Positions 1-8,124 of a stretch of 23,862 nt of DNA are shown piece by piece. The notes beneath the pieces were generated by a model. The model saw only the letters and a program-made list of their open reading frames with translations, was not told the DNA's origin and did not search any database. The first letter of the stretch is position 1, and every line of letters begins with the position of its first letter. This stretch comes from an uncultured Gammaproteobacteria bacterium (GTDB lineage Bacteria; Pseudomonadota; Gammaproteobacteria; Pseudomonadales; Pseudohongiellaceae): NCBI GenBank assembly GCA_937898685.1, contig CALEJT010000054.1, positions 1-23,862 on the forward strand, given 5' to 3'. The translations under genes were made by a program, and so were the position numbers.

Positions 1-43
1 GCTGCGAAGCAGCGAGTCATCCCTCTCTCTCCGCCAGTATTGA
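1..43. other. Unassigned left edge
   Basis: A small GCTGC-GAA-GCAGC hairpin (1-13) is followed by a pyrimidine-rich run ending in CCGCCA at 31-36. It may be the 3' end of something that begins outside the window. No coding frame or complete RNA can be supported here. Confidence 0.3.
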
Positions 44-69
44 AAAAACCCGGCAAATGCCGGGTTTTT
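44..69. terminator. Bidirectional intrinsic terminator
   Basis: The stem CCCGGC (49-54) / GCCGGG (59-64) encloses the loop AAAT. An A run (43-48) and a T run (65-69) flank it, so a U-tract follows the hairpin on both strands. It lies five bases beyond the stop of the minus-strand ModF-like gene and should end that transcript as well as anything entering from the left. Confidence 0.9.
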
Positions 70-73
70 ACTT

Positions 74-1462
74 TCATCCCCCCATGTGGATGTGGTGTTT
101 GAAGAGCGGCAGGAACTCATCGCGGCGATGACTCGCCATGATGATCGTGCTCGTCTTCTGCGTGGCGAGATGTTCGAGGAAGTAGAGCACGCGGTGACGG
201 TTGATGTCGTCGAGTCCCTGCGTGGGCTCGTCGAGGATGAGCAGCGGTGGCTGCTTCACCAGCGCACGCGCAATCAACACCAGGCGCTGTTCTCCATACG
301 AGAGCTGCTTGAAGGGTGTATTGGCACGTGACTCGAGTCCTACCAAGGCGAGCCAGCGGCGGGCGTGCTGCAGCTCGCTGTTCGATGGCGTTTCATAGAG
401 ACCGATGCTGTCGAAGAAGCCGGATACCACGATTTCCAGCGCAGAACCGGGCACACGATGATCGCGATGCAGCGCTGGTGTCACCATGCCGAAATGGCGC
501 TTGAGTTCCCAGATCGTTTCACCACTGCCGCGGCGCACGCCGAACAGATAGAGCTCGTTGCCGTAGCACTGCGGATGATCGCCCGTGATCAAACCCAGGA
601 GCGTGGATTTGCCTGCGCCGTTGTGGCCCGTGATCAGCGTGTGGTCGCCCTTGTTCAACAGTAGATCGACGCCGTCGAAGATCACCGTGTCGCCGTAGGC
701 CACCTTGCCTTTGACGAGCTGAAGCAGAGGATCGGGCGGCACCTCCGTGCGCAGCGGCTCGGGCCAGGGTGGCAAGGAGCTCGCATCGAAACTCAGAAGT
801 GCCTGCAGTTCGGGTTCAGCGAGAATCTCGCGCGTGCCTTGGGCGATCAGCTGTCCCTTCTCCAGCACGGCAACGTGCGTATGCCAGGGGAAGAGATCTT
901 CCTGCGTGTTGAGCAGGAATAGCAGACAAACGCGTTGGCTCAGCTGCTCGAAGAAGGCAGCGAGCTGTGCGCGCATGGTGACGTCGAGACTGTCGAAAGG
1001 CTCATCGAGGATCAGGAAGTCGGGCTCACTCAATACGGCCTGTGCCAACAGCGCCTTGCGCGCCTCACCACTGCTGAGCAAACGATAGCCGCGATCGAGC
1101 AGGGGCTCGAGGCCGAGGAAACGCAGCGACTCCGGCATCGCGTCGTCGATTCCGAGGATTTCACGCACGGTCCTGCCGGTATCGGGTGCTTCGCTGAAAT
1201 CGCTGTCGTCTTCCTTCAACTGCTGTTCGTAGAAGGCCTGCTGACGTTCGAAGGACAGCACGGTGACGTTCTTGAAGGAGTGGCTGACGGTGCCGCTGAC
1301 CTCCTCCAGGGTGCCTTGCAGCAGCTGGTTCAGGTAATGCTTGCCGGATCCGTTGCGACCGAGCACCACCCAGCATTGCCCCGGCAGGAGCTGCCAGGAG
1401 TCGATCGAGAGGTGCGGGCTCCGGACTTGGTCGATGTGGAGCAGGGGAGAAGAACTGTTCAT
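74..1462 (-). CDS. modF: ModF/PhrA-like protein with two ABC ATPase domains
   Basis: This 462-residue cytoplasmic protein has two ABC ATPase cassettes in tandem and no membrane segment, the arrangement of E. coli ModF (PhrA). ModF is linked to the molybdate locus and its exact role is unsettled. Cassette 1 has Walker A at 35-42, the signature LSSGEAR at 129-135 and Walker B FLILDEP at 149-155. Cassette 2 has GHNGAGKST near 280, LSYGEQRL near 390 and LLILDEP near 410. The segment GDHPQ-YGNELYLFG-RRGSGETIWE is typical of ModF. Walker A of cassette 1 reads NGSGKH: a His (codon 1337-1339) replaces the Mg-binding Ser/Thr, so this site may be impaired. No molybdate transport genes lie nearby. The gene diverges from prfB and ends at a strong terminator. 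Confidence 0.85.
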   Translation of the reverse strand: MNSSSPLLHIDQVRSPHLSIDSWQLLPGQCWVVLGRNGSGKHYLNQLLQGTLEEVSGTVSHSFKNVTVLSFERQQAFYEQQLKEDDSDFSEAPDTGRTVREILGIDDAMPESLRFLGLEPLLDRGYRLLSSGEARKALLAQAVLSEPDFLILDEPFDSLDVTMRAQLAAFFEQLSQRVCLLFLLNTQEDLFPWHTHVAVLEKGQLIAQGTREILAEPELQALLSFDASSLPPWPEPLRTEVPPDPLLQLVKGKVAYGDTVIFDGVDLLLNKGDHTLITGHNGAGKSTLLGLITGDHPQCYGNELYLFGVRRGSGETIWELKRHFGMVTPALHRDHRVPGSALEIVVSGFFDSIGLYETPSNSELQHARRWLALVGLESRANTPFKQLSYGEQRLVLIARALVKQPPLLILDEPTQGLDDINRHRVLYFLEHLATQKTSTIIMASHRRDEFLPLFKHHIHMGG

Positions 1463-1491
1463 GACTCACTACATACGGACGAAAAGCCGGC

Positions 1492-1497
1492 ATTATA
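1492..1497 (-). promoter_or_regulatory. Candidate -10 box for the ModF-like gene
   Basis: The minus strand reads a perfect TATAAT, about 30 bases upstream of the start at 1462. No good -35 hexamer is visible at the usual spacing, so the call rests on the -10 box and its position. Confidence 0.4.
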
Positions 1498-1561
1498 GTC
1501 CTCCAACCAAGCCGCGACCCTGCAACGCACCACACGCATAGGCAGGGCGGGGCGCATTGAG

Positions 1562-1567
1562 TAAAAT
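1562..1567 (+). promoter_or_regulatory. Candidate -10 box for prfB
   Basis: TAAAAT lies 25 bases before the prfB start. Its context (GTAAAATGC) closely resembles that of the tRNA promoter at 7920. The -35 region is poor. The predicted leader is short and contains CGGAG (1581-1585) as a ribosome binding site. Confidence 0.35.
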
Positions 1568-1592
1568 GCCGCACTTTTCTCGGAGTACGCCC

Positions 1593-2691
1593 ATGCTTGA
1601 AGTCAACGCCCCATTGCAACGTATTCGCGACTGCCAGAAGCGCCTCGAGGTGCTTAGGGGGTATCTTTGACTTCGATCAGAAGCAGGAACGCCTGACCGA
1701 AGTCGCCCTGGAACTTGGTGACGCCAAGGTCTGGGACAAGCCCGAATATGCGCAACAGCTCGGCCGCGAACGCGCCGAACTCGAGCGAGTCGTCAACACC
1801 ATCCTTTCTCTCGACAAGCAATTCGCCGAATGCGAAGAGTTCATCTCGCTTGCCGACGACACCGACGACGCCGATCTCTTCCAGGAAGCGTTGAAGGAAC
1901 TCGACAAGGCCGAGTCCGGTCTCGAGCGCCTGGAATTCCTGCGCATGTTCTCGGGCCCGATGGATGCCAACAACTGCTATCTCGATATCCAGGCCGGCTC
2001 CGGTGGTACCGAAGCCCAGGACTGGGCCGAGATGTTGCTGCGCATGTATCTGCGCTGGGGCGACTCCAAGGGCTTCAAGACCGAGTTGATGGAGGTCTCT
2101 CCGGGCGAGGTGGCAGGCATCAAGAGCGCCACCGTGTACTTCCAGGGTGAATACGCCTATGGCTGGCTGCGCACGGAAACCGGCGTACATCGTCTGGTAC
2201 GCAAATCGCCGTTCGACTCCGGCAACCGTCGCCATACTTCCTTCACTTCCGTGTTCGTATCACCGGAAGTCGACGACGACATCGAGATCGAAATCGACAT
2301 GAGCAAGGTGCGCGTGGACACCTATCGCGCCAGTGGTGCCGGTGGTCAGCACGTGAACAAGACCGACTCCGCGATCCGTATGACGCACGAGCCGACCGGC
2401 ATCGTGGTGCAGTGTCAGAGCGAGCGTTCGCAGCACAAGAACCGCGACATGGCATTGAAACAACTCAAGGCGAAACTCTATGAGTTGGAAATGCAGAAGA
2501 AGCGCGAAACGCTGCAGCAGATCGAAGATTCCAAAGCCGACATCGGTTGGGGCAGCCAGATCCGCTCCTACGTACTGGACCAGTCACGCATCAAGGATCT
2601 GCGCACGAACGTAGAAACCAGCAACACCGACGCCGTACTCGACGGCGATCTCGACCGTTTCATGGAAGCCAGCCTGAAGATGGGACTTTGA
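1593..2691 (+). CDS. prfB: Peptide chain release factor 2, made by programmed +1 frameshift
   Basis: RF2 recognises UAA and UGA stop codons and triggers peptide release on the ribosome. Translation starts at ATG 1593 (MLEVNAPLQRIRDCQ...), runs 25 codons to CTT, meets an in-frame TGA at 1668, and continues in the +1 frame from GAC at 1669 (DFDQKQERL...). The joined product is 365 residues, the same length as E. coli RF2. The stop-recognition motif SPF lies near residue 205 and the catalytic GGQ near 250-252 (ASGAGGQHVNKTDSA). An uninterrupted open frame from 1597 exists but gives a wrong N-terminus. lysS follows 38 bases later in the common prfB-lysS order, probably co-transcribed. Confidence 0.97.
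1656..1671 (+). promoter_or_regulatory. RF2 autoregulatory +1 frameshift site
   Basis: The site reads AGGGGG TAT CTT TGA C. It has an internal Shine-Dalgarno-like AGGGGG three bases before the slippery CTT, then the in-frame stop TGA followed by C, a poor termination context. This is the canonical bacterial arrangement. When RF2 is scarce the ribosome pauses at UGA and slips forward, restoring RF2 synthesis. Confidence 0.97.
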
Positions 2692-2729
2692 TCTCATCAC
2701 GGCGGGTGGACACTCTCTAGGACTACGGC

Positions 2730-4241
2730 ATGACCGACGCACATGATGCAAGCAAAGGGCAGGCTGCTGCCGCCCAGGATGAAAACAAACTCATCGCGCA
2801 GCGACGCGAAAAACTGAAGGCCCTGCGTCAGCAGGGCATCGCTTTCCCCAACGATTTCCGCCGCACGGATCTGGCCGAAGAGCTGCAGAAGCGCCACGCC
2901 GAAGCGACCAAGGAACAGCTGGAAGCCGGCGAACCGATCCAGACCAAGGTGGCCGGTCGTCTGATCCGCATGCGCGGACCCTTCATGGTGCTGCAGGATC
3001 AGAGCGGACAGATCCAGCTTTATCTCAATCACAAGGAATACAGCGAAGAACAGAACGCGCTCAACAAGAGCCTCGATCTCGGCGACATCGTCGGTGTCGA
3101 AGGCCATCTGTTCCGCACCGGCAAGGGCGAGCTCACCGTGTGGGTGAAGGAACTGCGTCTGCTCACCAAGTCGCTGCGTCCTCTGCCCGACAAATATCAC
3201 GGTCTCAGCGACACCGAGATGCGCTATCGCCAGCGCTACGTCGATCTGATCGTGAACGAGGATACGCGCCGCACCTTCGTCACCCGCTCGCGCATCATCG
3301 ATTCCATCCGCAGCTTCATGACCCGTCGCGGCTTCATGGAAGTGGAAACGCCGATGATGCAGGTGATCCCGGGCGGTGCTTCCGCGCGTCCCTTCATCAC
3401 GCATCACAACGCGCTCGACATCGATCTCTATCTGCGCATCGCGCCGGAGCTGTTCCTCAAGCGCCTCGTCGTCGGTGGCTTCGAGAAGGTCTTCGAGATC
3501 AACCGCAACTTCCGTAACGAGGGATTGTCCACGCGTCACAATCCCGAGTTCACGATGATGGAGTTCTATCAGGCCTATGCCGACTACCACGACCTGATGG
3601 ACATGACGGAAGAACTGTTCCGCACCATCGCGCAGGAAGTGCTGGGCAATACCACGGTGAGCTATCAGGGTCAGCAGATCGACTTCGGCAAGCCCTTTGC
3701 GCGTCTGAGCGTGTGCGAGGCCATCGTGCGCTACGTGCCGGGTGTGGCGCTCGAGCAGCTGCAGGATATGAATGAACTGAAGGCACTGGCTCAGCGCTTT
3801 GGTCTGACCGTGAAGGAAGACTGGGGCAAGGGCCGTCTGCAGATGGAACTGTTCGAACTCAAAGTCGAGCACGAACTGCAGCAGCCGACCTTCATCACGC
3901 AGTACCCGACCGAGGTGTCGCCGCTCGCGCGTCGCAATGACCGGAATCCGGAAGTCACCGATCGTTTCGAGCTCTTCATCGGTGGCCGCGAAATCGCCAA
4001 TGGTTTCTCGGAGCTCAACGATGCGGAAGACCAGGCCGAACGTTTCCACGCGCAGGTTGCGGCGAAGGAAGCGGGCGACGATGAAGCCATGCACTTCGAT
4101 GCCGACTACATCACCGCACTCGAATACGGCATGCCGCCCACGGCAGGCGAAGGTATCGGCATCGACCGTCTGGTGATGCTGTTCACCGATTCGCCGTCGA
4201 TCCGCGACGTGCTGCTGTTCCCGCACATGCGTCCTCTTTGA
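2730..4241 (+). CDS. lysS: Lysyl-tRNA synthetase, class II
   Basis: The enzyme charges tRNA-Lys with lysine in the cytoplasm. The 503-residue length matches bacterial LysS. An N-terminal OB-fold anticodon-binding domain (about 65-150, GRLIRMRGPFMVLQDQSG...) precedes the class II catalytic core. Motif 2 (FRNEGLSTRHNPEFTMMEF) begins near residue 260 and motif 3 (GEGIGIDRLVMLFTDS) near 472, ending in the typical DVLLFPHMRP tail. The ATG at 2730 has AGGA upstream (2718-2721). The 38-base gap after prfB has no terminator. The stop is 11 bases before the ung start, so the three genes probably form one unit. Confidence 0.97.
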   Translation: MTDAHDASKGQAAAAQDENKLIAQRREKLKALRQQGIAFPNDFRRTDLAEELQKRHAEATKEQLEAGEPIQTKVAGRLIRMRGPFMVLQDQSGQIQLYLNHKEYSEEQNALNKSLDLGDIVGVEGHLFRTGKGELTVWVKELRLLTKSLRPLPDKYHGLSDTEMRYRQRYVDLIVNEDTRRTFVTRSRIIDSIRSFMTRRGFMEVETPMMQVIPGGASARPFITHHNALDIDLYLRIAPELFLKRLVVGGFEKVFEINRNFRNEGLSTRHNPEFTMMEFYQAYADYHDLMDMTEELFRTIAQEVLGNTTVSYQGQQIDFGKPFARLSVCEAIVRYVPGVALEQLQDMNELKALAQRFGLTVKEDWGKGRLQMELFELKVEHELQQPTFITQYPTEVSPLARRNDRNPEVTDRFELFIGGREIANGFSELNDAEDQAERFHAQVAAKEAGDDEAMHFDADYITALEYGMPPTAGEGIGIDRLVMLFTDSPSIRDVLLFPHMRPL

Positions 4242-4252
4242 GGTCGAGCGCA

Positions 4253-4993
4253 ATGTCCGACTCCGCAGCTTCCACCAAGCGTCAGGTGCAACTGGAGCCC
4301 AGTTGGTACCAGGCGCTGGGTGCGGAGTTCGAGCAGCCCTACATGCAGGAGCTGCGTGCCTTTCTCAAACGCGAGAAGGAAGCGGGCAAGGCCATCTATC
4401 CGCCCGGCAGTTTGATCTTCAATGCGCTCAATTCCACGCCGCTGGCGAAGGTCAACGTCGTCATCCTCGGACAGGATCCCTACCACAATCCAGGTCAGGC
4501 GCACGGGCTGTGCTTCTCCGTATTGCCCGGCGTGCAGCCGCCGCCGTCGCTGCTCAACATCTATAAGGAATTGGAACGGGACGTTGGTTTCAAACCGCCG
4601 CGTCACGGTTATCTGCAATCCTGGGCGGAGCAGGGCGTGCTGTTGCTCAATGCGGTTCTGACGGTGGAGCGCAACAAGCCGGCTTCGCATCAGGGCAAAG
4701 GGTGGGAACGTTTCACCGATCGCGTGGTGAACGTGCTCAACGAAGAACGCGAAGGACTCGTGTTCATGCTGTGGGGCAGCTACGCGCAGAAGAAGGGGCA
4801 GTACATCAGTCGCAAACGGCATCTGGTGTTGGAAAGCGCCCATCCGTCGCCGTTGTCCGCGCACCGCGGCTTTCTGGGCTGCGGCCATTTCTCACGCGCG
4901 AATGACTATCTGCGCGCGCAGGGCAAGACGCCGATCGATTGGCAATTGCCGGACGAAGTCAGCATGCCCACGCCGGCTCAGTCACCGGTGTAG
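4253..4993 (+). CDS. ung: Uracil-DNA glycosylase, family 1
   Basis: Ung removes uracil from DNA to start base-excision repair. The 246-residue product carries GQDPYHNPGQAHGLCFSV with the water-activating Asp75, and HPSPLSAHRGFLG with the catalytic His197, both diagnostic of family 1. I chose ATG 4253, which has GAGG at 4240-4243, a nine-base spacing. An in-frame TTG at 4238 overlaps the lysS stop and adds only five residues. The last 16 bases overlap the end of the convergent queD. Confidence 0.96.
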   Translation: MSDSAASTKRQVQLEPSWYQALGAEFEQPYMQELRAFLKREKEAGKAIYPPGSLIFNALNSTPLAKVNVVILGQDPYHNPGQAHGLCFSVLPGVQPPPSLLNIYKELERDVGFKPPRHGYLQSWAEQGVLLLNAVLTVERNKPASHQGKGWERFTDRVVNVLNEEREGLVFMLWGSYAQKKGQYISRKRHLVLESAHPSPLSAHRGFLGCGHFSRANDYLRAQGKTPIDWQLPDEVSMPTPAQSPV

Positions 4994-5334
4994 ACGCAGC
5001 CGCTGGTACAGGTCTCCATCACCACGATCTTGCTCAACTGCGGCAGACTGCCGTGCAGCTCACGCCATAGCCAGCGTGCGATGACTTCGCTGGTGGGGTT
5101 TTCGAGACCGGGGATGTCGTTGAGGAAGTAGTGATCGAGCCGCGCGATCACGGGTTTGACCACCGCCTTGAGGTCGGCAAAGTCCATCACCCAACCCAAT
5201 ACCGGATCGAGCGGGCCGCGCACGTGCACCTGCACCCGAAAGGAATGGCCATGCAGACGGCCGCACTTGTGCCCGGCAGGCACGTTCGGCAGGAGATGGG
5301 CGGCTTCGAAGGTGAATTCCTTGTAGATGTCCAT
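4978..5334 (-). CDS. queD: 6-carboxy-tetrahydropterin synthase (QueD/PTPS family)
   Basis: QueD converts dihydroneopterin triphosphate to 6-carboxy-tetrahydropterin, an early step towards the queuosine base of tRNA. The 118-residue protein has zinc ligands His13, His28 and His30 (HGHSF), the catalytic Cys24 in HKCGRLHGH, His68 in LDHYFLND and Glu107 in METCTSGC. I chose the start MDIYKEF at 5334, as in most family members. The open frame extends to 5424 but the extra 30 residues look non-native. The other queuosine genes are not in the window. A pterin-synthase role other than queuosine cannot be excluded by sequence alone. Confidence 0.92.
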   Translation of the reverse strand: MDIYKEFTFEAAHLLPNVPAGHKCGRLHGHSFRVQVHVRGPLDPVLGWVMDFADLKAVVKPVIARLDHYFLNDIPGLENPTSEVIARWLWRELHGSLPQLSKIVVMETCTSGCVYTGD

Positions 5335-5447
5335 GCGGGCTGAATACGGCGTGATCGAGCGCGCGATGGTACCCGATTCGGAGGGGGCTCCGTAACCGCC
5401 GGCGCTCGCTTTTGCCGCGGGCATGGCTTGTGAATGCTTCAGCTGCC

Positions 5448-5453
5448 TATAAT
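5448..5453 (+). promoter_or_regulatory. Candidate -10 box for the adenylate cyclase gene
   Basis: A perfect TATAAT lies 25 bases upstream of ATG 5478. No convincing -35 hexamer is seen. It lies in the 143-base divergent gap between queD and the cyclase. Confidence 0.45.
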
Positions 5454-5477
5454 CCAGGCGCCCGAGCGTGAGCCCTC

Positions 5478-7841
5478 ATGAGCCAGCTTCTTTCCTTCCA
5501 GCGTTTTCTTCAGCAGCTGCTGCAACGTCTTCGGCGTTTCCTGCTGCGCGGCGCCCGGCTGCAGATCGCGCTTGGCCTCTTCCTCACCTATTTCGTCCTG
5601 ATGCTGGCGATCGCGCCACCGCGCTTCGTGGCGAATCTGCTCGAGCGCCTCGACTACGTCGTCTACGACCTGCGCCTGAACGTGATGCTCGATCCCGAGC
5701 GGCGCAGCGAACATCGCATCGTCATCGTCGATTACGACCAGAAGAGCCTCGAGGCCGAAGGGCAGTGGCCCTGGTCGCGTTTCAAGCTCGGCGATCTCGT
5801 CACCAGGCTGGCGGAAGCCGGCGCGCTCGTGGTGGGTTTCGACGTGTTCTTTCCCGAATACGAGCGCAACGTGGCCAACGAGCTCAATGCGCGCCTGCAG
5901 GACGACCAGGCATTGCGGGATGCGTTGAACACGCTCGTGCCGCAGTTGGAGATGCTCGGCAACCTGCTCGATGGAGATCGGTATTTCGCGGAAGCCATGC
6001 AAGCGACCGAGGTCGTGTTGGGCTTCTCCTTCCGTCTCGAAGACGTTCAGAGCGGTGTATTGCCCCAGCCCATCTTCGATCTCTCCGAAGCAGGCACCTG
6101 GACGCCTTCGGTAGTGCCGCAGCGCGGCTATACCGGCAACGTCGACGTGCTGCAGGAAGCAGCGGCAGGGGCCGGCTTCTTCGACACCATCCCCGATGCC
6201 GACGGCGTCGTGCGCCGCGCGCCGCTCTTCATGCAGTACGAGGACAAGCTCTATCCCACACTGCCGCTCGACATGGCGCGACTCTTCTATTTCGAGGAGG
6301 AGTTCACGCCGGTGATGGAACAGGACCTCACTGGCAGTCGCAGTGAATTGATCGGCATCCGCATGGGCAAGGTACTGATTCCTACCGACGAAAGCGGTCG
6401 CGTATTGATTCCCTTCATCGGACCTGCGCGCAGTTTTCCCTACATCTCCGCCACGGATGTACTGCGAGACACCTTGAGTGCGGAAGAGCGCGAGCTGCTG
6501 GTCAACAGTCTGGTGTTGATCGGTACGACGTCGACAGGCCTCTACGATCTGCGGCCCACACCGATGCAGTCCGTCTATCCGGGAGTGGAGATCCACGCCA
6601 ACATCCTCGAAGCGCTCCTGAGTTCTTCTACGCAATTGGAAGTGGGAGCTGCAGCAAGCAGCCTGAGTGAAAGCTCACGGGCCGAGCGCGTCAGCCCCTT
6701 CCCACGGCGACCGGATTGGCAGAGCGGTGCGGTGCGCGCCGCGATCGTGGTGTTGGGAGTGGCTTTGTCGTTTCTCTATCCCTATCTCGGTCCGGCCTTG
6801 CTGTTGCTCGTCGCCACGCTGTGCATGACGGGGCTCACCGTCCTCAACTTTCTGCTGTGGAGCAACTACAACCTCGATCTCTCGCTCGTCATCCTGCTGC
6901 TCCTGGTATTCCTGGTGACCTTGGCCAACCTCGCCTATGGCTTCCTGCGTGAAGGCCATACCAAGAAGGTGATCAAGGGCATGTTCGGGCAGTACGTGCC
7001 ACCGGCGCACATCGATGCGATGTTGGACGATCCCGAGCGCTACAACTTCGAAGGGGAGAGCAAGGAGCTGAGCGTGTTGTTCTCCGACGTGCGTGACTTC
7101 ACCGCCATCTCCGAGCGTCTGAATGCCTCTGAGTTGAAGCGCATGCTCAACGAACTCTTCACGCCACTGACCACCGTGATCTTCGAGCACAACGGCACCA
7201 TCGACAAATACGTCGGAGACATGCTGATGGCGTTCTGGGGCGCACCGCTGGACGATCCGCAGCATCGTCGACATGCGGTCGCGGCAGCTTTGAAGATGTT
7301 GGAGAAGGTGGACGAACTGCAGCCCGAGTTTCAGGCGCGTGGCCTGCCGCGCATCCAACTCGGCATCGGCATCAACTCCGGCATGATGAACGTCGGTGAC
7401 ATGGGCTCGAGCTATCGTCGTGCCTATACGGTGTTGGGTGATGCCGTGAACCTCGGCTCACGTCTGGAAGCCTGCACCAAGATCTATGGCGTGCCGCTCT
7501 TGATCGGGGAGGAGACGCACAAGGGCCTGCAAGGTTTCCTGTGCCGTCAAATCGATCGTGTGAGGGTGAAGGGCAAGGATGAGCCGGTGCGCATCTATCA
7601 GCCGCTGTGTCTCGCACAGGAAGCGACTGCCGAGCTTCTGGCGCGAGTCGAAAAGCATGAACGCGCGCTTGCACGTTACTTCGCACGTGAGTGGAATGAG
7701 GCGGAGCAACTTTGGTTGGAACTGCGGCAGGAAGAACCCCAACAGCGGCTATACGCACTGTATCTCGAACGCATTACGCAGCTGCGTAATGAACACGATT
7801 TGCAGGACTGGGATGGCACTTACAACTTCACCAGCAAGTAA
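5478..7841 (+). CDS. CHASE2-domain class III adenylate cyclase
   Basis: This 787-residue membrane sensor is predicted to make cAMP. It has an N-terminal transmembrane helix (about 32-50), a periplasmic CHASE2 sensor (about 55-390, with VDYDQKSLEAEGQWPWSR and ADGVVRRAPLF-type segments), two or three membrane helices (about 418-495) and a C-terminal cyclase domain (about 525-705). The metal-binding residues Asp537 (FSDVRDF) and Asp581 (YVGDMLMAFW) are present, as are the adenine-selecting Lys577 and Thr651 and the transition-state Asn658 and Arg662 (GDAVNLGSRLE). The Lys/Thr pair fits a class IIIb adenylate cyclase rather than a guanylate cyclase. The ligand of CHASE2 is unknown. A short tail after the catalytic domain (about 710-787) looks helical. 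Confidence 0.93.
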   Translation: MSQLLSFQRFLQQLLQRLRRFLLRGARLQIALGLFLTYFVLMLAIAPPRFVANLLERLDYVVYDLRLNVMLDPERRSEHRIVIVDYDQKSLEAEGQWPWSRFKLGDLVTRLAEAGALVVGFDVFFPEYERNVANELNARLQDDQALRDALNTLVPQLEMLGNLLDGDRYFAEAMQATEVVLGFSFRLEDVQSGVLPQPIFDLSEAGTWTPSVVPQRGYTGNVDVLQEAAAGAGFFDTIPDADGVVRRAPLFMQYEDKLYPTLPLDMARLFYFEEEFTPVMEQDLTGSRSELIGIRMGKVLIPTDESGRVLIPFIGPARSFPYISATDVLRDTLSAEERELLVNSLVLIGTTSTGLYDLRPTPMQSVYPGVEIHANILEALLSSSTQLEVGAAASSLSESSRAERVSPFPRRPDWQSGAVRAAIVVLGVALSFLYPYLGPALLLLVATLCMTGLTVLNFLLWSNYNLDLSLVILLLLVFLVTLANLAYGFLREGHTKKVIKGMFGQYVPPAHIDAMLDDPERYNFEGESKELSVLFSDVRDFTAISERLNASELKRMLNELFTPLTTVIFEHNGTIDKYVGDMLMAFWGAPLDDPQHRRHAVAAALKMLEKVDELQPEFQARGLPRIQLGIGINSGMMNVGDMGSSYRRAYTVLGDAVNLGSRLEACTKIYGVPLLIGEETHKGLQGFLCRQIDRVRVKGKDEPVRIYQPLCLAQEATAELLARVEKHERALARYFAREWNEAEQLWLELRQEEPQQRLYALYLERITQLRNEHDLQDWDGTYNFTSK

Positions 7842-7842
7842 G

Positions 7843-7862
7843 TTTCAGGTGTCTTTCAGGTG
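7843..7862 (+). repeat. Tandem 9-base direct repeat TTTCAGGTG
   Basis: TTTCAGGTG occurs at 7843-7851 and 7854-7862, a period of 11 bases, immediately after the cyclase stop and just upstream of the AT-rich tract of the tRNA promoter. The spacing is about one helical turn, which would place both copies on one face of the DNA. It may be a binding site or coincidence. Confidence 0.4.
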
Positions 7863-7866
7863 CACT

Positions 7867-7925
7867 AAAAAAATTTAAAAATTTTTTCGCAAAGCATTTG
7901 ACAGCCACGTCCGGCTGGGTAAAAT
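7867..7925 (+). promoter_or_regulatory. Strong tRNA promoter with UP-like element
   Basis: The -35 box TTGACA (7898-7903) is perfect and is followed after 16 bases by the -10 box TAAAAT (7920-7925). Immediately upstream, 7867-7887 is an unbroken run of A and T in alternating A- and T-tracts, the composition and place of an alpha-subunit UP element. The sequence after the -10 box is GC-rich (GCGCAGCC), the usual discriminator of growth-rate and stringently controlled stable RNA promoters. Confidence 0.85.
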
Positions 7926-7946
7926 GCGCAGCCTCAACGCGGCGAC

Positions 7947-8022
7947 GGGTGTATAGCTCAGTTGGTAGAGCGTCGCCCTTACAAGGCGAATGTCGGGGGT
8001 TCAAGTCCCTCTGCACCCACCA
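7947..8022 (+). tRNA. tRNA-Val (anticodon TAC)
   Basis: The 76-base cloverleaf includes an encoded CCA. The acceptor strands GGGTGTA and TGCACCC pair with one G-T wobble, and the D-arm is TAGCTCAGTTGGTAGAGC. The anticodon stem-loop CGCCCTTACAAGGCG carries TAC, and the T-loop reads TTCAAGT. It is the first gene of the tRNA unit. Confidence 0.97.
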
Positions 8023-8047
8023 CAGCAGCGTTGATTCATCGGAAGAT

Positions 8048-8124
8048 GGCCCGGTAGTTCAGTCGGTTAGAATGCCGCCCTGTCACGGCGGAGGTCACGG
8101 GTTCGAGTCCCGTCCGGGTCGCCA
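8048..8124 (+). tRNA. tRNA-Asp (anticodon GTC)
   Basis: The 77-base cloverleaf includes an encoded CCA. The acceptor strands GGCCCGG and CCGGGTC pair with one wobble. The anticodon arm CCGCCCTGTCACGGCGG carries GTC, and the T-loop is TTCGAGT. It lies 25 bases after tRNA-Val and is very likely transcribed with it. Confidence 0.97.

Noticed and set aside
1..36. Possible 3' end of a tRNA ending in CCGCCA
   Set aside because: The expected T-arm (TTCRANY loop with a paired 5-base stem) is not present when read back from the CCA.
935..1498. Plus-strand open frame opposite the ModF-like gene
   Set aside because: Antisense of conserved ABC ATPase sequence; no independent support.
4238..4252. Upstream TTG start for ung
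   Set aside because: It overlaps the lysS stop, adds five non-conserved residues and has a poorer ribosome binding site than ATG 4253.
2697..4253. Long minus-strand open frame (518 codons) opposite lysS
   Set aside because: It mirrors the codon pattern of lysS on the other strand, has a composition rich in His, Glu and Val typical of antisense frames in GC-rich genes, and shows no domain.
5439..6635. Long minus-strand open frame opposite the cyclase gene
   Set aside because: Antisense shadow of a clear CHASE2 cyclase; no recognisable motif and no ribosome binding site.
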